Origin: Acidobacteriota bacterium
GTDB lineage: Bacteria; Acidobacteriota; Blastocatellia; Pyrinomonadales; Pyrinomonadaceae
DNA: 64,000 nucleotides
Assembly: GCA_025463135.1 (NCBI GenBank)
Contig: JAOAPY010000055.1
Location: forward strand, 1 to 64,000
Direction of reading: 5' to 3'
Numbering within the stretch: the first letter of the stretch is position 1; each line of letters starts with the position of its first letter. This document shows positions 35,458 through 45,728 of the stretch, in pieces. Below the pieces are notes generated by a model. It did not search any database and was not told where the DNA came from. It was given only the letters and a program-made list of their open reading frames with translations. The position numbers and the translations under genes were made by a program.

Positions 35458-36806
35458 ATGGAGAGTAGCAGATTTCCGCTTCGGATCGAACCGTTAATTG
35501 AGAGCGGTGCCGAATGGTGCTGCAGCGGAGAAATCAATGGCGGCCTCAACACATCCCCACCGCAAACCTTCAATATCAATATCAACCCGGCTGGTAATTT
35601 CGTTAGCTTCAGCGCACCAACTCTCCTGACAACGGAAAGCTCTGGCTTTACGACGATCACTGTGAAACGCGTAGGTGACACATCGTTGCCGGTGACAGTT
35701 GACTATGCGACCAGTGGGAACAGCGGCGTACCATGTTCGACGGTGATCGGCATGGCCTCTCCAAAATGTGATTTCACTGAAGCGTTTGGGACTCTCAGTT
35801 TTGCCGGCGGCCAGGATACGAAGACATTTAGAGTCTTGATTACACAAGACTCCTACGTTGAAGGGTCCGAAGATCTGACCCTGACGCTGTCGAACGCTAC
35901 AGGGTTCGCCGCACTCACTGCGCCGCTCGCTGCAACCCTGACCATTAATGATGATGTTACCGAGCCGTCGACGACCCGATTGACGACGCGATGAATTTTG
36001 TTCGCCAGCACTACCATGACTTTCTCAGCCGCGAACCTGATCAGGTCGGGTGGGATTATTGGACCAGCCAGATAACGCAGTGCGGCAGCGATCAGAATTG
36101 TATTCGCGCAAAGCGGATCGACGTTTCGAACGCGTTCTTTTACGAGTTGGAGTTTCAACAAACCGGCTCGTATGTCTACCGGTTGTGTCGCGCGGCCTTT
36201 GGCAACCAGCAACCGTTTCCAAACCCGGACACTAATCCAAACTATCCGGCAACAGAACGGCTAAAGGTGCCGCGGTATTCAGTTTTTGCTCCTGACCGCG
36301 CACAGGTAGTAGGGGGGGCAAATCTAGCGCAAGGGCAACTGGATTTCGCGAATGCATTCGTGCAGCGACCTGCGTTCCTGGCCAGGTATCCGGCGAGTCT
36401 GGATGGACCAGGCTTTGTCGCTGCGGTGTTGGCGGCCATCAAGAATGATATTGGCCCAGACCTGAATTCGCAGAGCGATGCGTTGATTAATCTCTACAAC
36501 TCGGGTGGGCGCGGCGCAGTGATCTATCGGCTAGCGGACGACAATCTGCAGACGAATCCAATCAACAACCGGGCCTTCATCGACGCGGAATACAACCGGG
36601 CGTTCGTCGCGACACAGTACTTCGGGTACCTCCGGCGCGACTCTGATATTGGCGGCTTTCTGTTCTGGTTGGACCAGGTCAGCAATGCTCCATTGCGTGA
36701 TGTTGCCAGGCAACATGCGCTGGTATGTTCATTCATCACTTCGACCGAATATCAGCAGCGCTTCAGTTCCCTCGTTACACACAACAATACGGAATGTACG
36801 CAATGA
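35458..36806 (+). pseudogene. Calx-beta plus DUF4214 protein gene split by a frameshift
   Basis: The first frame (35458-35994) encodes a Calx-beta domain (about 45-165, FTTITVKRVGDTSLPVTVDY, SEDLTLTLSN) ending in DVTEPST followed by out-of-frame TRLTTR and a stop. The second frame opens at 35991 with MNFVRQHYHDFLSREPDQ and carries a DUF4214 tail to 36806. Reading across, loss of one base within 35971-35978 explains the break: restored, the text reads EPST-N-PIDDAMNFVRQ, the same junction style as in the multicopper oxidase (NPLDTSGFFVRQ). The 5' end has no signal peptide and an in-frame stop lies at 35440, so the gene may also be truncated at the start. A sequencing error could mimic the frameshift. 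Confidence 0.75.
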
Positions 36807-36879
36807 GTGGTTGAGTTTTAATTGATAGACCTGAAGCTCTGATCAAGTAATTTGGACGCTACACGTCGAAGACACTTGT

Positions 36880-37905
36880 TCAGAGAACGGGTTGAGGGCG
36901 TCTTATTTCGAGCTTCCGCATGCGGGCGTTAAGGGTGCTGCGATTCAATCCGAGGCGCGCAGCTGCGCCGGCTACCACCCACCCGGAGTCGCGCAAGGCT
37001 TGCAGAATATGTTGTCGCTCAAACGCTTCCAGAGTCGATCCTCCGTCGTTGCTGCCGGAAGTCGCATTGTTGGGCTGTTCCAACTCCGTTAACGGAATCT
37101 CCAAAACAAAGCCACGTGAGAGAATTACTCCGCGCTCAATCATGTTTTGCAACTCACGCACGTTTCCCGGCCAGGGCCAATCCACCAGTTTCTGCATGGT
37201 GGCAGTCGGAACAGTTTCAATGCGCTTACCCATCCGACGTGCGTATTTCTCCATGAAGTATTGAACGAGCAGCGGGATGTCTTCACGGCGTTCGCGCAAG
37301 GGCGGAATGCGAACAGGAAAAACGTTCAGTCGGTAGTACAGGTCGCTGCGAAATTCGCCCTGCTTCGTCATCTCCGTCAGATCACGGTTCGTTGCAGCCA
37401 CGAGCCGAACGTTCACTTGTCGAGTATGAGTACTGCCCAGGCGCTCGAACTCCTGTTCCTGGAGTACACGCAGCAGTTTGGGCTGCAGTGCCGGCGGAAT
37501 ATCGCCGACTTCATCCAAAAAGAGCGTGCCCTTGTCGGCCATCTCGAAACGACCGATCCGTTGCGCAATAGCGCCTGTAAACGCCCCTTTCTCATGACCG
37601 AAGAGCTCGCTTTCCAGCAAATCAAACGGAATAGCCGCGCAATTCAACTTTACGAACGAGCGTCCGCAGCGCGAGCTGATGTTGTGAATCGCGCGTGCGA
37701 TCAGTTCCTTGCCGGTGCCTGTTTCTCCCTGGATCAGGACGGTAGAGTCCGTGGGCGCAACGCATTCGACTTGCTCGAACACCGCCTCGAGAGCAGCGCT
37801 ATTACCGATGACCTGTTCGAATCGTCGCTGATCATGCTCCCGATCACCGTACTGTAATTTTTCGACAGCTTCCACAGAAGACCTCCCGGGGGAATCCGGT
37901 TGCAA
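36880..37905 (-). CDS. Sigma-54-dependent activator without N-terminal sensor domain
   Basis: This 341-residue regulator has a sigma-54 AAA+ domain (about 30-260) with Walker A GETGTGKE, the sigma-contact loop GAFTGA, Walker B GTLFLDEVGDI and a Fis-type helix-turn-helix at the C-terminus (about 295-337, AAARLGLNRSTLNARMRKL). The N-terminus is only about 25 residues, so there is no fused receiver or sensor domain. The separate receiver protein encoded 15 bases upstream is the obvious partner. The start appears to be TTG at 37905; a GTG at 37875 is the alternative. It ends the signalling operon of two kinases and two regulators. It should activate sigma-54 promoters, but no target site was identified here. 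Confidence 0.88.
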   Translation of the reverse strand: MQPDSPGRSSVEAVEKLQYGDREHDQRRFEQVIGNSAALEAVFEQVECVAPTDSTVLIQGETGTGKELIARAIHNISSRCGRSFVKLNCAAIPFDLLESELFGHEKGAFTGAIAQRIGRFEMADKGTLFLDEVGDIPPALQPKLLRVLQEQEFERLGSTHTRQVNVRLVAATNRDLTEMTKQGEFRSDLYYRLNVFPVRIPPLRERREDIPLLVQYFMEKYARRMGKRIETVPTATMQKLVDWPWPGNVRELQNMIERGVILSRGFVLEIPLTELEQPNNATSGSNDGGSTLEAFERQHILQALRDSGWVVAGAAARLGLNRSTLNARMRKLEIRRPQPVL

Positions 37906-37920
37906 ACTTCCGTTACCTGC

Positions 37921-38298
37921 TCAACTTTGAAGAGCCGCGCGAACAGAGTCGAGCAGGGCTTCGTCATCGAAGGGCTTTGCCAGAAACTCCACCGCGCCCG
38001 CTCTCAACGCCTGCATCCGCATCTTTGCGTCTCCATGTGCCGTGATGAAGACAATCGGAATACTGCAATGCTCAGCATTCAGCTTTGCCTGCAGTTCGAG
38101 ACCGGACATACCCGGCATGCGGATATCCGAGATCAGACATGCAGTTTGGCGCTGTTGGCCTGACTTGATGAATTCCTCTGCCGACTCAAACGCGCGCGCG
38201 GTCAATCCGGCAGATTTCAGAAGACCCTCAAGTGCGATGCGCACTGAATCATCATCATCAACAATCGCGACTAGTTTGTTATTTGCATGAATGGCCAT
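37921..38298 (-). CDS. Stand-alone receiver (REC) domain response regulator
   Basis: This 125-residue protein is a single receiver domain with acidic pocket IVDDDDSVR, phosphoacceptor Asp in CLISDIRMPGMSGLE, switch Thr in VFITAHGD and Lys in FLAKPFDDEAL. It has no output domain. The ATG at 38298 gives the canonical start just before the first strand. Its stop lies 15 bases before the sigma-54 activator gene. The likely role is to relay phosphate from the upstream kinases to, or to regulate, the activator that lacks a receiver of its own. That link is inferred from adjacency. Confidence 0.88.
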   Translation of the reverse strand: MAIHANNKLVAIVDDDDSVRIALEGLLKSAGLTARAFESAEEFIKSGQQRQTACLISDIRMPGMSGLELQAKLNAEHCSIPIVFITAHGDAKMRMQALRAGAVEFLAKPFDDEALLDSVRAALQS

Positions 38299-38381
38299 AG
38301 CGGAAAGCCTAGCGCGGCGGGAGCAAGCGCACAATTATACGTTGGTATAGGTTTGGTAATACGGACCCAACGGAGAGGCGG

Positions 38382-38490
38382 ATCAGCCACAGATGAACAC
38401 AGAATTACACGGATCAGAGAAGTATTAAGCAGGGCCCTTCGCTTTCTTCTTTGTCTGATCCGCGTCTATCGGTGTTCATCTGTGGCTGAT
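38382..38490. repeat. Inverted-repeat element overlapping the end of the FixJ-like gene
   Basis: Two 37-base arms (38382-38418 and 38454-38490) are inverted copies, identical over their outer 19 bases (ATCAGCCACAGATGAACAC) and at most inner positions. The GCCACAGATGAACAC word belongs to a repeat I have seen in many soil-bacterial genomes. The right arm contains the last codons of the response-regulator gene (ending ISHR) and its stop. So the element either was captured into the gene end or truncated it slightly. Confidence 0.75.
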
Positions 38491-39114
38491 TTCTTCCGGT
38501 GGGATCTCAAGCTGGGTCGCCATCCTTACCAATTCCGCCAGTGATCCAGCCTGCATTTTGCTCATCACATGCCCGCGATGGACCTTCACGGTAATTTCGC
38601 TGGTCCCTAACTCAAAAGCTATTTGCTTATTGAGCAGGCCCGAAACCACCAGGACCATGACCTCGCGCTCGCGTGCGGTCAACGATTCATACCGGTTCCG
38701 CAACTCAGCAAGTTCACTCTGGCGTTGGCGCGTAACCCGGTCGCGATCAAATGCCTGATTGATTGCATCCAGCAGGTCCTGGTCGCGAAAGGGTTTCGTG
38801 AGGAATTCCACTGCACCGGATTTCATGGCCTTCACCGTCATGGGAATATCTCCATGCCCGGTGATGAAGATGATCGGAATGCGGAACCCTGCTTCGGCCA
38901 ACTCGCGCTGAAAATCCAGACCGCTGATTCCGGGAAGTCTCACATCCAGAACAAGGCAACTTGGTCCATCAGGTCGCTTCCTGAGTAGAAACTCGTGCGC
39001 CGTCCCGAAGGACTCGGACCGCAAGCCCACCGACTTCAACAGACCTTCGATCGATGCGCGCACACCGGCATCATCATCAATGACGAACACTGTGGAGTCT
39101 TCCGTGGACATCAT
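38476..39114 (-). CDS. FixJ/NarL-type response regulator
   Basis: This 212-residue regulator has a receiver domain (about 5-125; VIDDDAGVR, phosphoacceptor Asp in [36 protein letters not shown]) and a LuxR/GerE helix-turn-helix (about 145-205; [28 protein letters not shown] split by family rules, [12 protein letters not shown]). This is the FixJ/TodT/NodW arrangement and pairs with FixL-like kinases. The start overlaps the kinase stop by four bases (ATGA), so they are co-translated partners. The last few codons (ISHR) and the stop lie inside an inverted-repeat element. It likely controls transcription in response to the PAS/MHYT kinase. Confidence 0.92.
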   Translation of the reverse strand: MMSTEDSTVFVIDDDAGVRASIEGLLKSVGLRSESFGTAHEFLLRKRPDGPSCLVLDVRLPGISGLDFQRELAEAGFRIPIIFITGHGDIPMTVKAMKSGAVEFLTKPFRDQDLLDAINQAFDRDRVTRQRQSELAELRNRYESLTAREREVMVLVVSGLLNKQIAFELGTSEITVKVHRGHVMSKMQAGSLAELVRMATQLEIPPEEISHR

Positions 39115-42100
39115 TCAGGCGCCTCGATTTCGGTGGGCAACGTGAAATGAAAACTGGCGCCGCGGGGAGAGTTGTCGGCAGCCCACAGGCGGCCGCCATG
39201 CGATTCGACGATGGAGCGACTGATGGATAGTCCCATACCGGTTCCGTGAAGCTTTGTGGTAACGAACGCATTGAAGATCTGGTCCAACTGTTCCTGCGGC
39301 AACCCCACGCCCGTATCGCTGACAGACACCAGAAGTTGTTCGTTTTCAGCCAGCTCCGACTTGATGGACAGCTCGCGCGTCCCCTCCAAATCCTTCATGG
39401 CATCAATACTGTTCATAATTAGGTTCATCACAACTTGCTGTAACTGCACGCGATCTCCCATGAACTGAGGAATATCTGCCGAGAGCTCCGACCTGACAGA
39501 TATGGAGTATCGCGTAGCCTCGCCCTGCAGGAGTACGATCATCTCCTGAATAACCTCGTTTGCATCGACCATCTCGCGTTCTGGAAGGCCCTTCTTAAAG
39601 AGCAATCGAATCCGGCTGATGATTTCTCCCGCGCGCGTTCCATCTTTCACGATTCTCGCGGCCGCCGCACGCGCTTCGTCCAGATCGGGTTGATCGCGCG
39701 TTAGCCAGCGCAAGCAGGTATTAGCGTTAGTGACAGCCGCGGTGATCGGTTGATTCACTTCGTGCGCCAGGGAGGCAGTCAGTTCTCCCATCGTCGTCAC
39801 TCTGTTGACGTGTGCGAGATCCGCTTTCGCTTGGCGCAGTGCTTCCGCGGCGCGCTTGCGCTCGGTGATTTCACGGGCAATCTTGGAAATGCCAACGACC
39901 TGGCCGTTAGAGTCCTTGATCGGTGAGATGGCTAAAGAAACGTCGATCCGCCGGCCGTCCTTCCTGACCCGGACGGTTTCAAAGTGGTGAACGCTCTTTC
40001 CCCGCCTGAGTCTTTCGATAATCTGTAACTCCTCATCCTGGCGGTCGGGTGGGATCAGAATCGTAATCGGTCGGCCGACGGCCTCCTCGGCTGCGTAGCC
40101 GAAGATTCTTTGGGCGCCGGCATTCCAACTGGTAATGACACCTTCGAGCGTCTTGCTTATGATCGCATCGTCAGAAGAGGCGACGATTGCGCCCAGTCTT
40201 AGCTGCGCCAACTCTGCCAGCTTGCGCTCAGTGATATCACGGTTTGTTTCGAGTACCAGGCGACGGCCGTCAGTTTCGCTCATCAACACATGGCGGCTTT
40301 CCACAATAATTTTCCGCCCGTCCCGTGTCGTGTGTGTCAGCTCCCCGGTCCATTCTCCGTCGCGCTCCAGCGCCTGCTCGACCCCAGTCATAGTCTGCGG
40401 ATGTTCCGTGTGGAGAAGTTCGTGGGAAGAGCGACCAATCGCTTCTTTCCTGGAGAAGCCATAGAGCTGTTCCGCGCCTCGATTCCAGTAGACGATTGTT
40501 CTGGGAAACTCCCAGACCAGGATCGCGTCGTGCGCCTGTTCCAACAGACTCGCTTGTTGTTGCAGCGCCTGTGCCGCCTGCGCGCGTTCAAGTGCAATAC
40601 TGGCAAGATGGGTGATCTGCCCTATGACGTTAGAATCTTGCGGAGTGGGGCTGCGTGCTTCGCCGTAGTAGATCGCGAAGGTCCCTAACACTCCGCCGGC
40701 AGACGAAAGTATGGGCGTGGACCAGCACGCTCGCAGCCCGTGCGCCAGGGCCAACTCGCGGAAATCAGCCCACAGCGGATCGGTAGTTATATCGGAGACG
40801 ATTACTTGCTCTTTGCGGTAAGCGGCCGTCCCGCACGATCCGACCGACGGACCGATGACGATGCCATCGATTGCTGCGGAGTACTGTGGCGGCAGGCTGG
40901 GCGCCGCGCCGTGCCGAAGACAGTTGGTATTCGGATCCAACAAGAGGATCGAAGAGAGACAACCGCCGGCAAGTTCTTCGACGAGCCGGCAGAGGGCATC
41001 GAGGATGAGAGCGCGAGAATCACCCCTGGCAATCATTTCTAGAAGTCGCTTCTCTCCGCCCAGCAACACCTCCGCCAGCTTTCGGTCCTCGATATCGGTA
41101 GCCGTTCCATACCATTTGATGATGTTTCCCAAGTCGTCGCGCAGCGGGAGGGCGCGGGTCAGAAACCAGCGATATTGCCCGTCGGCTCCGCGCATTCGGA
41201 GCTCATGGTCGATATGTCTCCCCGCTGCTCGAGTCGCGCTCCACCTGGCATCGCTCCCCTCGAGGTCGTCCGGATGGACGACGGACCTCAAGCCCCCTCG
41301 CGCAGAAAGCTCTTCCCAGGAGCAACCGAGGTACCGCAGCCAGGGTTCATTGATGAAATCGAATGCGCCGTCAGGCAGACCGCTCCAGACCATACCGGGG
41401 ATTGTATCGATGACGAGTTGAAGCCGGCCCTCTGACTTCTTGATTTCGTCAAAAGCCTTTTCCAGATCCGCCCTCGCCTGGTGCTGCTCGGTGACGTCCA
41501 TCACCGCTCCGGCAAACTCGATGCCGCCCGATTCGTCTGTTAAGGCATGAGCCACAACATGAACGTATTTGACGGAACCCTCCGGCATCAGCAATCGATA
41601 TTCAAAATCAAAATCTTTCCCATCCTGCGTCGCGCGCGCGATCGTCTGTTTTACGAAGGCCGCATCTTCCGGATGAACCCGTTGTAGAACAAGCTCCACG
41701 GTCGGTGTAGTCGTTCGGTCATACTGGAAGATTCGAAAGGTCTCCTCTGACCAGAGAACCTCGCCGGTGGCGAGCCTCCAGCCGAAACTGCCCGTATGGC
41801 TTAACTGCTGCGCTTCGGATAAATAGGCCTCGCTTTGCTTCAGCTTCTCCTCCTGCAATTCCAGAGTTCGGACAGCGAAGCGTTTATCCAACCAGGACGT
41901 CAGTAGAGCCAACCCGAGAAGAATCAAGGTGACGGCGGCAATTCCGAGGGTGCCCAGTGTGGAGATGCTTACGGCATGAGACAAGTCGACCGGCATGTCA
42001 GAGAGGGTGAAACTGGCGGCCTCCATGCCGGTGTAATGCATGACGGGGATCGCGGCGCCCATCACGACGGCGCCGGCAGTCTTTTCCCAGCCGCTCCCTG

Positions 42101-42617
42101 CTTTCTCGTCGCGGAAGTGAAAGGTGATCCATAGCGCGGCGAGGGAAATCAGAACCGCGGCCACGACGGAGAGGACCACGAGAAAGGAACTAAAATGGCA
42201 CATGGCCGGTAAGCGCATGGCGGCCATGCCGATGTAATGCATGCTCGCAATACCCGCACCCATCAGGACACTGCCGGCGAGCGCTCGAAACGCATTCATC
42301 ATCCGGCGGCTCACCACGTAGAGCGCAATGGCCGAAGCGACAATCGCCGCAAACAGTGACAGCAGAACGGTTGGCCAATGGTAGGCCACGGGAACCGGCA
42401 GGATAAACGCCAGCATTCCAATATAGTGCATAGACCAAATGCCAGTCCCCATCGCAACTGCCCCGCCCAGCAGCCACACCGCGCGAGTCCACCCGAACGC
42501 GGCCATCACGCGGCCGCCAATGTCCAGAGCGACGTACGACGCAAACATGGCGATCAACACCGAAAGCGCCACGAGCGCGTAGTTGTATGAGTAAGTCAAG
42601 TTCACGGCAGCCATCAA
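39111..42617 (-). CDS. MHYT - multi-PAS - GAF hybrid sensor histidine kinase (FixL-like core)
   Basis: This 1168-residue membrane kinase begins with an MHYT sensor module of about seven helices, with three SMHYIGM/VMHYTGM motifs near residues 63, 126 and 193. MHYT is thought to bind a metal or sense gases such as O2, CO or NO. Two PAS domains (about 265-385 and 393-515), a GAF domain (about 530-680) and two more PAS domains (about 695-815 and 820-940, [15 protein letters not shown]-like) follow. The kinase core has the phosphoacceptor block SLAHEVNQP (near residue 970) and ATP-binding NSIDAM, DTGVGLP and GTGMGLS. There is no receiver domain. It is co-translated with the upstream kinase and the downstream regulator (ATGA overlaps at both ends). 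Confidence 0.92.
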   Translation of the reverse strand: MMAAVNLTYSYNYALVALSVLIAMFASYVALDIGGRVMAAFGWTRAVWLLGGAVAMGTGIWSMHYIGMLAFILPVPVAYHWPTVLLSLFAAIVASAIALYVVSRRMMNAFRALAGSVLMGAGIASMHYIGMAAMRLPAMCHFSSFLVVLSVVAAVLISLAALWITFHFRDEKAGSGWEKTAGAVVMGAAIPVMHYTGMEAASFTLSDMPVDLSHAVSISTLGTLGIAAVTLILLGLALLTSWLDKRFAVRTLELQEEKLKQSEAYLSEAQQLSHTGSFGWRLATGEVLWSEETFRIFQYDRTTTPTVELVLQRVHPEDAAFVKQTIARATQDGKDFDFEYRLLMPEGSVKYVHVVAHALTDESGGIEFAGAVMDVTEQHQARADLEKAFDEIKKSEGRLQLVIDTIPGMVWSGLPDGAFDFINEPWLRYLGCSWEELSARGGLRSVVHPDDLEGSDARWSATRAAGRHIDHELRMRGADGQYRWFLTRALPLRDDLGNIIKWYGTATDIEDRKLAEVLLGGEKRLLEMIARGDSRALILDALCRLVEELAGGCLSSILLLDPNTNCLRHGAAPSLPPQYSAAIDGIVIGPSVGSCGTAAYRKEQVIVSDITTDPLWADFRELALAHGLRACWSTPILSSAGGVLGTFAIYYGEARSPTPQDSNVIGQITHLASIALERAQAAQALQQQASLLEQAHDAILVWEFPRTIVYWNRGAEQLYGFSRKEAIGRSSHELLHTEHPQTMTGVEQALERDGEWTGELTHTTRDGRKIIVESRHVLMSETDGRRLVLETNRDITERKLAELAQLRLGAIVASSDDAIISKTLEGVITSWNAGAQRIFGYAAEEAVGRPITILIPPDRQDEELQIIERLRRGKSVHHFETVRVRKDGRRIDVSLAISPIKDSNGQVVGISKIAREITERKRAAEALRQAKADLAHVNRVTTMGELTASLAHEVNQPITAAVTNANTCLRWLTRDQPDLDEARAAAARIVKDGTRAGEIISRIRLLFKKGLPEREMVDANEVIQEMIVLLQGEATRYSISVRSELSADIPQFMGDRVQLQQVVMNLIMNSIDAMKDLEGTRELSIKSELAENEQLLVSVSDTGVGLPQEQLDQIFNAFVTTKLHGTGMGLSISRSIVESHGGRLWAADNSPRGASFHFTLPTEIEAPE

Positions 42618-43906
42618 TGTGCCTCGACTCTGGTTGGCAGGGTGATGTGAAAGCTCGCGCCGCGCGCAGAGTCTCCGTCAGCCCATAAGCGGCCGCCATG
42701 CGATTCAACGATCGAGCGGCTGATGGACAGTCCCATCCCGGTCCCATGAAGCTTCGTGGTAAAGAACGCATCGAAAATCTGGTCTGCCTGTTGGGGCGGC
42801 AGCCCGACGCCGGTATCGCGGACGGACACCAGCACCTGCTCGTTTTCCCATCGCTCGGATGTGATGATGAGTTCGCGCTTAGCCTCGACATACTTCATCG
42901 CATCGATTCCATTGAGCACAAGGTTCATGAAGACCTGCTGTAATTGCACGTGGTCACCAATGAGTTCGGGCAGCGCTGTCTCCAGCTCCGTTCGCACCGA
43001 GATTGAATATCGCGCTGACTCGCTTCTCAGAAGAATGACTATCTCTCGAATAACTTCGTTTATGTCAACCGGTTCCCTTACCGGCGTACCCTTCTTGAAG
43101 AGCAGTCGGATACGACTAATGATGTCCGCCGCACGCGCTCCATCTTTCGCGCTTCTGATCGCAGCATCCCGTGCCTCCTGAATGTTGGGGGTATCGCCGG
43201 CGAGCCAACGCGTACAAGTATTGGCGTTTGTTATGGCTGCCGTAATAGGTTGATTCACTTCGTGCGCCAGGGACGCGGTCAATTCACCCATCATCGTCAC
43301 CCGGCTGACGTGCGCCAGATCCGCCTGTGCCTGATGCAGTGCCTCCTGGGCCTGCTGGCGCTCGGCGTTCTCCGCTTGCAACGCGTCGTTGGTTCTCCTC
43401 AGCTCTTGCACTGTTCTGCTCAAGTCGTCGCGCGCGATCCTGAGCGATTGCGTTGCGCTCTTTTGCGCGGAGCTCAGCGACCCGACAAAAAGGGCTGACA
43501 GCAAGAAAATGATAACGCGGGGAATCTCATTGATCGGCAAGGACAGCGAATAGATCGGGGGCACGAAGTAATAAACGAAAGCCAGCAGCGAGAGCGCCAC
43601 CGCGAGCAATCCCGGACGAACTCCACCGTACCAGGCACTAAACATGATGGCGCAAAGAAACAGCGCTACCGGAGCGCTTACGAGATGGACATCCAGCAAG
43701 CGGGCGATGATCAGCGCGACCGCAACCGACAAAACAGCCGCTCCATAACTCAAAATCGCAGGCGGCTCGGACCACCAGAGAAGTCCAGGCTTCGACAGAT
43801 TCTCCGGGATATTGCCAATTGGCTCGGGTGGTAAGGTGATTGGTGTAGGAAGACGATCTTCGCCCGTTGTAGATCGAGAGGTTTTACTCTTGTTGGTTGT
43901 TCCCAT
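42614..43906 (-). CDS. DUF4118 sensor histidine kinase
   Basis: This 430-residue kinase has a four-helix DUF4118 membrane module (about 46-140; VALFLCAIMFSAWYGGVRPG, VYYFVPPIYSL), as in KdpD-like and many acidobacterial kinases. A short coiled-coil linker follows (about 150-210). The kinase core carries [21 protein letters not shown] and GTGMGLS. That core is closely similar to the one in the MHYT kinase immediately downstream, even at the DNA level, so one probably arose by duplication. No PAS or GAF domain is present. Its stop overlaps the MHYT kinase start by four bases. It is the first gene of the signalling operon. Confidence 0.9.
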   Translation of the reverse strand: MGTTNKSKTSRSTTGEDRLPTPITLPPEPIGNIPENLSKPGLLWWSEPPAILSYGAAVLSVAVALIIARLLDVHLVSAPVALFLCAIMFSAWYGGVRPGLLAVALSLLAFVYYFVPPIYSLSLPINEIPRVIIFLLSALFVGSLSSAQKSATQSLRIARDDLSRTVQELRRTNDALQAENAERQQAQEALHQAQADLAHVSRVTMMGELTASLAHEVNQPITAAITNANTCTRWLAGDTPNIQEARDAAIRSAKDGARAADIISRIRLLFKKGTPVREPVDINEVIREIVILLRSESARYSISVRTELETALPELIGDHVQLQQVFMNLVLNGIDAMKYVEAKRELIITSERWENEQVLVSVRDTGVGLPPQQADQIFDAFFTTKLHGTGMGLSISRSIVESHGGRLWADGDSARGASFHITLPTRVEAH

Positions 43907-44018
43907 CAGACCTCCGACAATGGCCTTCCGGCCTGATTGTACGACGGTGATCTACCGACTCAAAACGTTATGTCCGCTTTTTACCGGTAAGAACCCAAAG
44001 GCGCGGGATACGGTAGTT

Positions 44019-45695
44019 CTATTTTACCTTTACGACGATTAAAGTGATGTCATCATGCTGGGCGGCCTGGTCCTGCCACTCTAGTACGCTCGAGATCACT
44101 TTTTTAGTCGATTCGCGCGGGGGCAACCGTAAGGAGTCAACCAGGACCGATCGTAGTCTCTCTTCACCGAATTCCACGCCCGCTGGGTTCAGGGCTTCCG
44201 TGACGCCGTCGGTGTAAATGATCAGGGTATCGCCACTCTGCAACTGAATAGTTTCCTGCTCGTAAGGTCCACTCAGGAAGGTACCAATGATCGGCCCTCC
44301 GGTTGTCAGCCGGCTAACCACTGGTCCCTCTGCCACAGGTACGGCGAGACCAATACTTGTTCGAGCCGCTATGTTTGATAAATATTGCGGAGGCCGTGCT
44401 GCCTCAACCCACGCTGCAGCTGCACCCAGCGGAGTAAGTCTATCGCGCACGAGCATAGGCGGATTGTGCCCGGCGTTAACATACGTCAAGCCACGCGTCC
44501 CTTTATCAAACTGCGCAAGAAAGAATGTCGCGTAACTCCCGTCGCCGGTCGATCGTTGAAGCAGGCGATTCATCGAAGAAACGATATCGGCTAAGACTTT
44601 GTCCCCCGAGGTAAGTTGGCAGCGCAGCGAGGCTTGGACCGTGGACATCAGCAACGCGGCGGCAATCCCCTTGCCGGCAACATCGGCTATAGCGATACAA
44701 GTACTACGATCGTCCGTTTCAAAATAATCGTAGTAGTCACCCCCAACGCCAAGAGCCGGCAGGCAAGTGCCGTAGATCTCCAGGGCGCTATCTTCGAGTC
44801 CATCAGCGGGAAAAAGGTGTCGCTGCACTTCGGCTGCCATCTCGAGTTCGCGCGCAATACGCTCTTCCTCGACCATGCGGCTGATCAACTTCATGTTTTC
44901 AATGAACGTAGCCATTTGGTTGGCGACTACCAGCAAAAGCCGCTTGTCTTCTGCTACATAAGGCAGATCTGAGAGTCGCTGGCCCAGCGAGATGAGTCCA
45001 TATAAACGACCATTGGCGGCGATGGGAATCAAGAGTGTCGAGCGCGTTGCGCGCAACGTTTGGCCATCGTGATCGGACGGGACACTGTCAGGCTTCAAAC
45101 GCGGGCCAGGCGGCGAGCGATCTCCTTCGATAGGCTCTACCGCGGTCAAAACCGACTTTCTTAACTGGCTGATGGGCCATTCGTCATGACGCAATACCGG
45201 GCTGGGAAGCCGAGCTGGCAATGCGGCGCCCACCCTCGATGCAGCGGACGAAAACGCGGCAACATAAACACCGGCAACTTCGTCATTCAGGAAAATAGTT
45301 ACGTTTTCGGGATGCAGTGCGTCGCTGATCTTGTACGCTACAAACTCGATCAGTTGTTTGGTTTTCGAGAAAGTAGGAATCGCTTCACCAAGTTCGGTCA
45401 AGATCAGTTCAGCATGATATGCCTCACGGAAGAAGCGTCTATCAATGGCGGTCATCACGCGCCGGTTTAGCACAGTCAGCAGTGCTATTGTCGCAACAGT
45501 AACGAGGATTGCAGCGACGATATCCGCTCGGTTGCCAAACTTGTCGATGAAAGCGATGCGACCGCCCGAAAGCACAAAACTCAACACTGCCAGTACGACC
45601 AGGGCCTGGAGGAGGCGAAAGCCGTGCGAGACGAGCAGATAGCGCACGCTGCGACGGATCAGGAAACTTACGGGAGTGGTCCGGAGTAGTGTCAT
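44019..45695 (-). CDS. Membrane GAF - SpoIIE-type serine phosphatase
   Basis: This 558-residue protein has two N-terminal membrane helices (about 28-45 and 58-76), a GAF-like domain (about 90-270) and a PP2C/SpoIIE phosphatase domain (about 325-555). Metal-binding and catalytic motifs are GGDYYDYF, IAIADVAGKGIAAAL, YVNAGHNPPMLV, LIIYTDGVTEALNP and QHDDITLIVVK. Such RsbU-like enzymes dephosphorylate anti-sigma-factor antagonists in partner-switching systems. No antagonist or anti-sigma gene lies next to it. It sits just upstream of the kinase operon on the same strand, with 112 bases between. Confidence 0.9.
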   Translation of the reverse strand: MTLLRTTPVSFLIRRSVRYLLVSHGFRLLQALVVLAVLSFVLSGGRIAFIDKFGNRADIVAAILVTVATIALLTVLNRRVMTAIDRRFFREAYHAELILTELGEAIPTFSKTKQLIEFVAYKISDALHPENVTIFLNDEVAGVYVAAFSSAASRVGAALPARLPSPVLRHDEWPISQLRKSVLTAVEPIEGDRSPPGPRLKPDSVPSDHDGQTLRATRSTLLIPIAANGRLYGLISLGQRLSDLPYVAEDKRLLLVVANQMATFIENMKLISRMVEEERIARELEMAAEVQRHLFPADGLEDSALEIYGTCLPALGVGGDYYDYFETDDRSTCIAIADVAGKGIAAALLMSTVQASLRCQLTSGDKVLADIVSSMNRLLQRSTGDGSYATFFLAQFDKGTRGLTYVNAGHNPPMLVRDRLTPLGAAAAWVEAARPPQYLSNIAARTSIGLAVPVAEGPVVSRLTTGGPIIGTFLSGPYEQETIQLQSGDTLIIYTDGVTEALNPAGVEFGEERLRSVLVDSLRLPPRESTKKVISSVLEWQDQAAQHDDITLIVVKVK

Positions 45696-45728
45696 GCCAT
45701 CGACCTCAGGCGCGTTGCCGCGCGCCTC

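Noticed and set aside
37147-37857. Plus-strand frame of about 236 codons antisense to the sigma-54 activator
   Set aside because: The opposite strand has complete AAA+ motifs; this frame has none.
38281-38298. Longer start for the stand-alone receiver (to 38334)
   Set aside because: The extra twelve residues are Cys/Arg-rich and unlike receiver N-termini; the ATG at 38298 lies just before the first beta strand.
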